A DNA stretch of 6,138 nucleotides, taken from Nitrososphaerota archaeon (GTDB lineage: Archaea > Thermoproteota > Nitrososphaeria > Nitrososphaerales > JACPRH01). The notes beneath the pieces were generated by a model, which was given only the letters and a program-made list of their open reading frames with translations, searched no databases and was not told the DNA's origin. Numbering within the stretch: position 1 is the stretch's first letter; each line of letters opens with the position of its first letter. The DNA lies in contig JARPAQ010000053.1 of assembly GCA_029460375.1 (NCBI GenBank), forward strand, positions 1-6,138, in the 5' to 3' direction. Made by a program: the position numbers and the translations under genes. Below are positions 1 through 5,591 of this stretch, piece by piece.

Positions 1-20
1 ATAGACTTTGTTAGCTTGTA

Positions 21-35
21 GAATTAGGAGAATTA
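21..35. repeat. Short tandem GAATTA repeat in the ftr leader
   Basis: GAATTA occurs twice, separated by GGA, giving a 9-nt period about 70-80 nt upstream of the ftr start. It could be a regulator half-site pair, but in AT-rich leader DNA such a short repeat can easily arise by chance. The reading frame ending in TAG at 19-21 could also be the tail of an upstream gene, but only six codons are visible, so I do not call it. Nothing else stands out in the first 70 bases apart from a second AT-rich stretch at 41-49 that could be an alternative TATA element. Confidence 0.2.
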
Positions 36-71
36 CCTGTTTTAATATTGGCCCGAGCTTCGAGGCATTAA

Positions 72-80
72 CTTTTTAAG
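72..80 (+). promoter_or_regulatory. Probable TATA box of ftr (leaderless promoter)
   Basis: CTTTTTAAG is centred about 28 nt upstream of the A of the ftr ATG. This is the spacing expected when an archaeal TATA box places transcription start at or next to the start codon. No good SD sequence lies directly upstream of the ATG, which agrees with a leaderless mRNA. The box is a fair but not perfect match to the archaeal consensus. Confidence 0.5.
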
Positions 81-103
81 ATGGGTAAAGGCTGACGGGT
101 AGT

Positions 104-1012
104 ATGAGTATTCAGCTCAACGGTGTAGAGATTGAAGATACATTCGCAGAAGCATTCCCTATGCTCGCTGGAAGAATATTGATAACAGCCCAGAATGAGA
201 AGTGGGCCAAGACCGCAGCGGCAACAGCTACAGGCTTCGCATCATCAATCATAATGTCACCCGTGGAAGCAGCCATGGAAGGCCCCATTATACCGCCTGA
301 TAAGACGCCTGACGGAAGAGTTGGCGTAATGATACAGATGTACCACACCTCAAAACCCGAACTTAAAGGACAGATGATGGCCCGGCTCGGCCAATGTATA
401 CTTACCTGCCCAACGACAGCAGCCTTCGACGGATTACCTTCTCTAAAACGGAAGCTGAAGATAGGAGACGCCATCCGCATGTTCGGAGATGGCTTCGAAA
501 AGAAGGACACCATAGGCGGTAGAAAGGTCTGGAGGATACCGGTCATGGAGGGCGAGTTCATTTTGGAGGGAAGATTCGGAGTCAAGAACGCAATAGCAGG
601 AGGAAACCTCCTCATTATGGCGAAAGACCAACTATCGGCGCTTGAAGCGGCGGAGAAGACTGTAGAGACGATTCAGGAGCTGCAGGCAGTTGTATTAACC
701 TTCCCGGGAGGGATATGTCGCTCAGGTTCAAAGACGGGTTCTATGAAGTATAAGCTAGCAGCCTCCACCAACCACCCGTTCTGTCCCCAACTGAGAGAAG
801 AGGTTTCTGAAACACAAATACCTGAAGGAGTGAACAGCGTCTACGAAGTCGTCTACAACGCTCTCGACCAAGACCTCCTTATGCAGGCTACAGCGAAAGG
901 CATCAAAGCGGCTTCAAGCGTACCCGGCGTAGTGAAGATATCTGCTGCGAATTTCGGCGGCAAACTCGGCCCAGTCCAGATAAGGCTGAAAGAGGCCGTA
1001 GAGTTAGTTTAG
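104..1012 (+). CDS. ftr: Formylmethanofuran:tetrahydromethanopterin formyltransferase (Ftr)
   Basis: This cytoplasmic enzyme moves the formyl group reversibly from formylmethanofuran to N5 of H4MPT, the second step of CO2 reduction in methanogens and of the reverse oxidation in other organisms. The 302 residues match the usual family length of about 300, so the gene looks complete. The N-terminal motif NGVEIEDTFAEAFPM (residues 6-20) is highly characteristic. Conserved blocks follow around residues 71-109 (GRVGVMIQMYHTSKPELKGQ, then LGQCILTCPTTAAFD) and 200-227 (FPGGICRSGSKTGSMKYKLA, then NHPFCP). These span the N- and C-terminal lobes of the Ftr fold. The ATG at 104 is chosen because the family N-terminus begins there and a TATA-like box sits at the correct distance. 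The 3' end overlaps the convergent CofE-like gene by 9 nt, and no T-rich terminator follows. Seen: motifs and length. Known: the reaction. The identification is very secure. Confidence 0.97.
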   Translation: MSIQLNGVEIEDTFAEAFPMLAGRILITAQNEKWAKTAAATATGFASSIIMSPVEAAMEGPIIPPDKTPDGRVGVMIQMYHTSKPELKGQMMARLGQCILTCPTTAAFDGLPSLKRKLKIGDAIRMFGDGFEKKDTIGGRKVWRIPVMEGEFILEGRFGVKNAIAGGNLLIMAKDQLSALEAAEKTVETIQELQAVVLTFPGGICRSGSKTGSMKYKLAASTNHPFCPQLREEVSETQIPEGVNSVYEVVYNALDQDLLMQATAKGIKAASSVPGVVKISAANFGGKLGPVQIRLKEAVELV

Positions 1013-1918
1013 AGGCTTCACAACCACAACAGGGTAGTGGGCCACCCTCTCCAACATCTCCCATGTGACATCTGTAAGTCCTACTCCGAAGCGCTCAGCC
1101 ATATGCCACGGGGTTCTCCCTGCACCTACACCTCTCGCTCGGTTGGCGGTTTCAGCTATGTTCAGGAGGGACTCTGTGCTTTGATATTCACCAGCATAAC
1201 CTACGGGTGTAGCTCTACGTTTACATCTAAGCATCCTGCATGTGATATAGGTTGCAACGCCTCCTCCAGCAGTTATGCCTGAAATGGCCTTAGGCAGAGG
1301 GGTATAGTTCTTTCCACCGAGCCTGTACGTCTTATCAGTGTCCACGATCATCACCGATACTCTTCGTCCTGTTTCACGCAGTATCAGACGGTGAAGCTCT
1401 TCAGCCTCCTGCTGGGGGTTCTTCAACGGTAGGCAGGCATAGGCGTATGGGAGGTTGGTCACATCTATCCCTCCTTCAGACCCATGTCTAAGAGCTTGCA
1501 GAAGACCTGCGTAGGTTAGGCAAATCTGCTTATGCGCTGCGCCTTCGTTCAACGGGTAGTTCCGCAGTCTAAACCTAGTCTTGCGCGTCATATGGCACAC
1601 TCTTCCCAGCAGATACCCCCATATCCAGCGCATCCAAACCTTTGACAGTAACCTCGCCGTCAAACTCGGTTTGACTATACTCTCATCGATAATCTGGTTC
1701 TTAGCGATCGACACAGCCTTCTCCGAAACTACTACAAAGTCCCCGTCTGAAGCTACTTCAGAAATATTCTTCAAGATAATTGAACGGTAATCAGCATACG
1801 GCCTCCAGTACCCTGTCCTTAAAGCAGTAGCTTTATACCTACTGAGCTCTCCAGAATTAATCTCAACCGTACGCGACTTCTGTACAGACAGCTTTATTCC
1901 CCCGCAGAATATCCTCAA
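1004..1918 (-). CDS. CofE-like (COG1478) glutamate ligase, divergent; possible methanofuran tail ligase
   Basis: The 304-residue protein resembles coenzyme F420-0:L-glutamate ligase (CofE), which uses GTP and divalent metal to form gamma-glutamyl bonds. Matching segments are GDFVVVSEKAVSIAKNQIIDE (59-79, last residue approximate), RHGSEGGID (144-152), and VSVMIVDTDKTYRLGGK (187-203), which corresponds to the SDTFGRP-R-G motif of CofE. Asp152 and Asp193 stand where CofE has metal-binding aspartates. The motif around 193 is altered, and residues 94-140 are Trp- and Arg-rich and unlike classical CofE. The protein is also longer than the usual CofE of about 250 residues. It is the last gene of the mfnD-mfnF-mfnE operon, so a role in adding gamma-linked glutamates to methanofuran is inferred; it could instead be the true CofE. 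The only plausible start is TTG at 1918, overlapping mfnE by 56 nt, with just a weak, distant GGAAGGT upstream. Confidence 0.75.
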   Translation of the reverse strand: MRIFCGGIKLSVQKSRTVEINSGELSRYKATALRTGYWRPYADYRSIILKNISEVASDGDFVVVSEKAVSIAKNQIIDESIVKPSLTARLLSKVWMRWIWGYLLGRVCHMTRKTRFRLRNYPLNEGAAHKQICLTYAGLLQALRHGSEGGIDVTNLPYAYACLPLKNPQQEAEELHRLILRETGRRVSVMIVDTDKTYRLGGKNYTPLPKAISGITAGGGVATYITCRMLRCKRRATPVGYAGEYQSTESLLNIAETANRARGVGAGRTPWHMAERFGVGLTDVTWEMLERVAHYPVVVVKPLN

Positions 1919-2522
1919 CCCGATCTGGAAACCTTCCGTTCACGATAAAGCACCGCATACGGCTCGACTTCAAAAGATTTGGCATATATTCATCTACACA
2001 CCCCGGCTCAACATCAGAATCCATAGATCGAACAGAAACTCTACTCAAAAGACGGCTCGAACCACGTTCAGTTAAACCATCCACAGCCTTAACCAACAAT
2101 AAGCTCTCGGCACCTATCTGCCTAGCCACAAAAGCCGCAATTGAGTCAGAAGTGACACCCCAAGACTGCGAGAGCGAACTTTCATTAAAAATCATACGAG
2201 AGGCTAGAAGAAGGGCTACCTTACCCTCTTCGAAGCATTCAGCCGCATCTCCAACATCATATATGAGCCGAGAAGAGCCTTGCAAGAAGCTCTGAAGAAG
2301 CAACCCGTACTGATCCATAGCAAGTACAGCCATCTGGTGAGCCGCCTCCTCGGGAAGCCTGAGCCTAAAAAATACTTCGCGCACAGCATCGGCAAAGACA
2401 CCCCCGCCAGGAACGAGGAGCAGGTCAATTTCACTCGCCATATCCGCTACTCGGCTACATAGGGTTTTAAGATCCTCTGGGTAGTTCAGCAGGCTACCGC
2501 CTATCTTCAACACGTGGGCCAA
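1863..2522 (-). CDS. mfnE: [5-(Aminomethyl)furan-3-yl]methyl phosphate kinase (MfnE)
   Basis: MfnE belongs to the amino acid kinase superfamily. In Methanocaldococcus it phosphorylates the aminomethyl-furan monophosphate with ATP to the diphosphate that MfnF uses. The 219-residue protein shows the superfamily nucleotide and phosphate sites: KIGGSLLN at residues 6-13, LLVPGGGVFADAVRE at 35-49, and WGVTSDSIAAFVARQIGAES at 121-140, followed by LLLVKAVDGL. MDQYGLLLQ (69-77) is also typical of this subgroup. The start is TTG at 2522, supported by a strong GAGGTGA SD 9 nt upstream; an in-frame GTG at 2513 is too far from it. The gene overlaps the end of mfnF by 16 nt and its own end is overlapped by the CofE-like gene, so translation is probably coupled. 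Assignment rests on family motifs plus adjacency to mfnF and mfnD; other small amino acid kinases are a less likely alternative. Confidence 0.9.
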   Translation of the reverse strand: MAHVLKIGGSLLNYPEDLKTLCSRVADMASEIDLLLVPGGGVFADAVREVFFRLRLPEEAAHQMAVLAMDQYGLLLQSFLQGSSRLIYDVGDAAECFEEGKVALLLASRMIFNESSLSQSWGVTSDSIAAFVARQIGAESLLLVKAVDGLTERGSSRLLSRVSVRSMDSDVEPGCVDEYMPNLLKSSRMRCFIVNGRFPDRVEDILRGNKAVCTEVAYG

Positions 2523-3586
2523 ACCACTTTTTCACCTCTACTTGCAGCTATGAGAAGGGCTGTTGAAACTGCAGCGGCTACCTGTGAGTTTTCCAGACCC
2601 AGCGTTGACTTGAGATCGAAGAATCTTGTGAAACCTGTCTTCGAAGCGGCTTCTCTTCCTAAGAACTCTCCACCAAGGCCTGTTGTCACTACTGGGAAGT
2701 TACGCCTATCGGTTTGTTCTAAGGTGAGCCTGTTCCAGACCTTGTCCAGACCTTCACGTATCTTCTCCACCTGCTTACCGTAAATGTAAGAAGCCATTCT
2801 AATAAGTTCAGGCTCGCCTATCATATCTAAGTCTGCGCAGACCGTCCGCGCCAGCCTTGATAGACATTCTCTTCTGGACGTGCCTCTACCGTCTGCAGTT
2901 TCGGTTGAATAATCACTGCGGGATATATTCCCCAGAAGTAGGTGTATATCTGCGGATAAGGCGAAATGCTCCGACACTACTCCTATCTCCTCCTCCTTCA
3001 AAGGAACCGTGTGAACTATGGATGAAACGCTGCTTCTCAAGGCTCCAGTATAGACGAGTTCACCTGTTGCTAGTCTATCTGTATCGGTCTTCCCTTCAGC
3101 AGCTATCTCATGGTTCAATATGGGAATTATATCAGTGGTGGTGCTCCCCACATCGATGAGTAAACATTCCTCGAATATCTGTGAGAGAACCTTGGCTGTC
3201 GCCGCCCAGTTGGCGCCTGAGACCCTCAGATGATCTTGTAAAGCCTCCTCTCCACTAAGAAGCTCCCCGTCGTAGTCGACAACCAAGAGTTTGACGCCTC
3301 CTGAAACCTCCTCGACACGCCTCAAAACATACTCTACACCTTTCCGTTTAGATTCGAACACATCAGACAGTTCAGCCGTCATAGTCACACCCACACCGTC
3401 TATCCTTCTATTTCGAGACAGATCAGACTGGACTTCTTGAAGACCCGTGGATAGACGTTTCGCACCACCCTTCCACAGAGGCAGATACTGTACAGACGTT
3501 CTACAACTCGCAATTTCGCCGTTGGAGACCTCGACCAGCCCCGCCTTGATATTTGCCCCCCCGGTGTCCCAGCCTAGAACTCTCAA
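2507..3586 (-). CDS. mfnF: APMF-Glu synthase, methanofuran core condensation (MfnF)
   Basis: MfnF condenses aminomethyl-furanmethyl diphosphate with gamma-glutamyltyramine, releasing pyrophosphate and making the aryl ether core of methanofuran. The protein of 359 residues is of the hydantoinase/oxoprolinase-like, actin-fold ATPase type long annotated as H4MPT-linked C1 transfer pathway protein. Visible hallmarks are the phosphate-loop-like GWDTGGANIK (5-14), the family motif VTMTAELSDVF (67-77), ANWAATA (125-131), the second loop LLIDVGSTTTDIIPI (142-156) and the C-terminal TTGLGGEFLG (301-310). It starts with TTG at 3586, 2 nt after the mfnD stop, with AAGGTGA 7 nt upstream. Its end overlaps mfnE. 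That mfnE, mfnD and mfnF sit together makes the specific function very likely, although the actin-like fold alone would not reveal it. Confidence 0.92.
   Translation of the reverse strand: MRVLGWDTGGANIKAGLVEVSNGEIASCRTSVQYLPLWKGGAKRLSTGLQEVQSDLSRNRRIDGVGVTMTAELSDVFESKRKGVEYVLRRVEEVSGGVKLLVVDYDGELLSGEEALQDHLRVSGANWAATAKVLSQIFEECLLIDVGSTTTDIIPILNHEIAAEGKTDTDRLATGELVYTGALRSSVSSIVHTVPLKEEEIGVVSEHFALSADIHLLLGNISRSDYSTETADGRGTSRRECLSRLARTVCADLDMIGEPELIRMASYIYGKQVEKIREGLDKVWNRLTLEQTDRRNFPVVTTGLGGEFLGREAASKTGFTRFFDLKSTLGLENSQVAAAVSTALLIAASRGEKVVWPTC
2532..2538 (-). promoter_or_regulatory. Shine-Dalgarno site that fixes the mfnE TTG start
   Basis: The minus strand reads GAGGTGA inside the 3' end of mfnF, 9 nt before the TTG at 2522. 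It is a near-perfect complement to the 16S rRNA 3' end and decides for the TTG over the GTG three codons downstream. Confidence 0.75.
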
Positions 3587-3588
3587 GT

Positions 3589-4797
3589 TTAACTCACCTT
3601 GCCGGCGACTCGGTGAGACCTAACCATGTTTGACAGCATCATCTGGGCTTCAGATTCAGTCCGACCCTTTGCTGCGATAAAGGTGTAGGCCAACTTTTCC
3701 CCCTCTATCTGTAACGATGGGCATAAGATTTTCATGTCACCCCTGATGTTTTCCACAGCCTCTGAATGAAGCTTTGAGAATACCGAGACACCTTCAAGCT
3801 CGAAGGATGAAGGGATCTCTTCTCCCCGAGATGCTTTGACCATAGCTGCAGCTAGGTTCATCTTAGAAACACGCTTCAACCCAACGTAAGAGACCGTCAG
3901 ACGCGGATTTATCTCCAGTATAACCGGGCCAGAAGGAGACAGAACCATATCAACGCCTACATACCCCCTCAACCCCCTGAATAGTTCCACAGCCTTCTTC
4001 GCCAACTCGAAAGCCTCGCCTTGAGCAGAGTGAAGCAACGGGACAACCCCGCCCAGATAACAAGAAGATTCTGGAGGAGTGTTTAGAGACACTTGCTGCA
4101 GGTTCAGGCTTACCGGTCGTGCTTCTAAGCCGTTCGATATCAGGCTTACACTTGCCGAAAGGCCCTCTTCAAACTTTTGAATGATGAAATGTTTCGTTCG
4201 ACCGCCTTTCAGAATCTTCGTGACAGCCATCTTTATCTGATTAACATCCTTTACAATAGAGAGACCTTCACACCCTACTCCGTCGACAGGTTTCACGACC
4301 ACCGGCCTTGAAAACTCTCTAGCCGCCCTTTCCGCCTCTTCAACACCCTCTTCTATGGATAAGCATCTGGTTTCAGGTGTAGGAAGCCCATTTTGATGCA
4401 GAGCTGCTGCTAGCTTCGCCTTATCCGAGACCAAATCTATAGACGCGGGGGTAGAGTTGAGAGAGGTTGCACTTGATCCTGCCGCTTGGACTAGGCTTGA
4501 AAGTAGGCCGTTTGTTTCTGGCGCGATTATCAGTGACAGATCTGAAGATTCTAACGCGGCGTTTAAAGCTCTTTGAACTGGATATGTTGGTGAAACTTTC
4601 ATTACTTCGTCGGCTTTTAGGTGGCTATGGAGGAACTCTAATCTCGAATCGATCAGCGTGCTAACGTTGTAGCCTGCGGCCTGAAAGTCTTCGGTAGCCG
4701 TCTTCAGCATGGAGTAGCCTTCGCATAGTATGTTGTAAGGGATTGGTCGTCCCTGAAAACCACCTCCTGATGCATACTCAAATATAGTGACTCTCAT
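3589..4797 (-). CDS. mfnD: Tyramine-L-glutamate ligase, ATP-grasp (MfnD)
   Basis: MfnD joins the gamma-carboxyl of glutamate to the amino group of tyramine with ATP, giving gamma-glutamyltyramine for MfnF. The 402-residue protein begins with the subgroup signature FEYASGGGF (6-14) and CEGYSML (25-31). The ATP-grasp core follows: SDKAKLAAALHQNGLPTPET (124-143, one residue approximate), the lysine and glycine-rich loop VVVKPVDGVGCEGLS (166-180), the metal region GVDMVLS (281-287), and EINPRLTVSYVG (295-306), where Glu295 and Asn297 should bind metal. Residues beyond about 320 form a smaller C-terminal domain with no function I can assign. ATG at 4797 agrees with the family N-terminus and has GGGTG 8 nt upstream. 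It is the first gene of the minus-strand operon and divergent to the HisA-like gene. If the organism makes a tyrosine-containing methylofuran, tyrosine could be the acceptor instead. Confidence 0.88.
   Translation of the reverse strand: MRVTIFEYASGGGFQGRPIPYNILCEGYSMLKTATEDFQAAGYNVSTLIDSRLEFLHSHLKADEVMKVSPTYPVQRALNAALESSDLSLIIAPETNGLLSSLVQAAGSSATSLNSTPASIDLVSDKAKLAAALHQNGLPTPETRCLSIEEGVEEAERAAREFSRPVVVKPVDGVGCEGLSIVKDVNQIKMAVTKILKGGRTKHFIIQKFEEGLSASVSLISNGLEARPVSLNLQQVSLNTPPESSCYLGGVVPLLHSAQGEAFELAKKAVELFRGLRGYVGVDMVLSPSGPVILEINPRLTVSYVGLKRVSKMNLAAAMVKASRGEEIPSSFELEGVSVFSKLHSEAVENIRGDMKILCPSLQIEGEKLAYTFIAAKGRTESEAQMMLSNMVRSHRVAGKVS
3594..3600 (-). promoter_or_regulatory. Shine-Dalgarno site of mfnF
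   Basis: AAGGTGA on the minus strand lies 7 nt before the TTG start of mfnF and overlaps the last codons of mfnD. It supports the TTG start and indicates reinitiation or coupling with mfnD. Confidence 0.7.
4779..4787 (+). promoter_or_regulatory. Possible TATA box of the HisA-like gene
   Basis: CAAATATAG is centred about 53 nt upstream of the TTG at 4836 and lies inside the first codons of the divergent mfnD. Transcription would start near 4810 and give a leader of roughly 25 nt. The 38-nt gap between the two genes is too short for two separate promoters, so control signals must reach into the coding ends. The match could be chance. Confidence 0.3.
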
Positions 4798-4805
4798 AAT
4801 GTGGA

Positions 4806-4810
4806 CACCC
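4806..4810 (-). promoter_or_regulatory. Weak Shine-Dalgarno of mfnD
   Basis: GGGTG on the minus strand lies 8 nt upstream of the mfnD ATG. Position and spacing fit, but the match is only partial. No convincing TATA box is seen at the leaderless distance, so a short 5' leader is more likely than a leaderless message. Confidence 0.4.
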
Positions 4811-4835
4811 GAGAAACGACACTAGTTGAAGCAAT

Positions 4836-5573
4836 TTGAGGATTATCCCCGTCATAGATACATTGCGCGGAGTAGTTGTTCACGCCGTCAAGGGTCACCG
4901 TGAAGAGTATCACCCCTTAGAGACCGAGTTTTCAGCGGCAGCGGATCCGGTTGAGGTAGCATCGGGGTTGAAGAGTCGATTCGGATGTGACGAGCTATAC
5001 GTTGCGGATCTGGATGGGATAATGAGAGGAGAAGCGGATCTTTCTCTCCTCGCTAGGCTCTGCAGAATCGGCGGTATGAAGGTTATTGCCGACGCCGGTG
5101 TGAATAGCCCGTCAAAGGCCAGAGCACTCGTGGATACGGGAGTCGTAGGTGTAATTGTGGGAACGGAAACCTTGGGGCGCCTAGAAGATCTGGAGGAGAT
5201 AATTGAAGTTTCTGGAGGTGTACCAGTCACAGGTTCGATAGATATCAAGGGTGAGAAGGTTATATCAAGGTGTGCAGCGCTGAAGGGTGTAAGACCTCTG
5301 GAGGCTGCTAGGATGCTTGAAGATAATGGTGTTGGGCAGCTCATACTACTTGATATCGGTAGAGTGGGCTCTGAAGTAGGTGTTGATGTGAGCCTTGTTG
5401 AAGAGACAGTTAGGGCTGTAGATCTACCTCTTCTGGTAGGGGGTGGAGTTGCTTCTATCGAGGACGTCTTGGCTTTAAGGAACGCTGGTGCATCGGGGGT
5501 GCTTGTTGCTACTGCGCTGTATAGGGGAAGGCTGAGTCGAAGGGATCTGGACTCTGTTAGAGGCGGGGGGTAG
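4836..5573 (+). CDS. HisA/HisF-related TIM-barrel protein of C1-carrier gene clusters
   Basis: The 245-residue protein is a (beta/alpha)8 barrel related to the histidine-pathway isomerase HisA, of the type annotated as hisA/hisF family protein in archaea and methylotrophs. IIPVIDTLRG opens the first strand with Asp8, and GSIDIKGEKV carries Asp136; these match the two catalytic aspartates of HisA and HisF. YVADLDGI (55-62), IADAGVNS (84-91), LLDIGRVGSEVG (171-182) and LLVGGGVAS (199-207) provide barrel and phosphate-binding loops. The sequence after strand one (VVVHAVKGHREEYHPLE) differs from true HisA, and no other his gene is near, so histidine synthesis is unlikely. Its neighbours suggest a step in methanofuran or H4MPT formation, perhaps on a sugar-phosphate-like substrate; that is inference. 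TTG at 4836 is the only start after an in-frame stop at 4827-4829 that keeps the conserved N-terminus; no strong SD is seen. Confidence 0.82.
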   Translation: MRIIPVIDTLRGVVVHAVKGHREEYHPLETEFSAAADPVEVASGLKSRFGCDELYVADLDGIMRGEADLSLLARLCRIGGMKVIADAGVNSPSKARALVDTGVVGVIVGTETLGRLEDLEEIIEVSGGVPVTGSIDIKGEKVISRCAALKGVRPLEAARMLEDNGVGQLILLDIGRVGSEVGVDVSLVEETVRAVDLPLLVGGGVASIEDVLALRNAGASGVLVATALYRGRLSRRDLDSVRGGG

Positions 5574-5576
5574 TGG

Positions 5577-5586
5577 TTTTTTATTT
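5577..5586 (+). terminator. T-rich archaeal-type terminator after the HisA-like gene
   Basis: The run TTTTTTATTT begins 4 nt after the TAG at 5571-5573 with no hairpin before it, as expected for archaeal termination on oligo-T. On the opposite strand it is A-rich, so it would not stop transcription of the convergent ATP-grasp gene. Confidence 0.5.
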
Positions 5587-5591
5587 CGGAT

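Noticed and set aside
81..95. ATG followed by three codons and TGA upstream of ftr, as a possible leader peptide
   Set aside because: Transcription probably begins near 104, so it would not be in the mRNA, and there is no SD or regulatory codon pattern.
112..615. Open frame of 167 codons on the minus strand inside ftr
   Set aside because: It lies fully antisense to the clearly conserved ftr, its translation has no recognisable domain, and it is low in typical protein motifs.
2857..3159. Plus-strand open frame of 100 codons inside mfnF
   Set aside because: Antisense to conserved MfnF motifs, rich in Cys, Leu and Arg with no family resemblance; a shadow frame.
4910..5344. Minus-strand open frame of 144 codons inside the HisA-like gene
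   Set aside because: Ser/Pro/Thr-rich mirror of the HisA-like coding strand, without a domain; a shadow frame.
4836..5573. Calling the barrel protein a true HisA of histidine synthesis
   Set aside because: The loop after strand one does not match HisA, no his gene is adjacent, and the context is C1-carrier biosynthesis.
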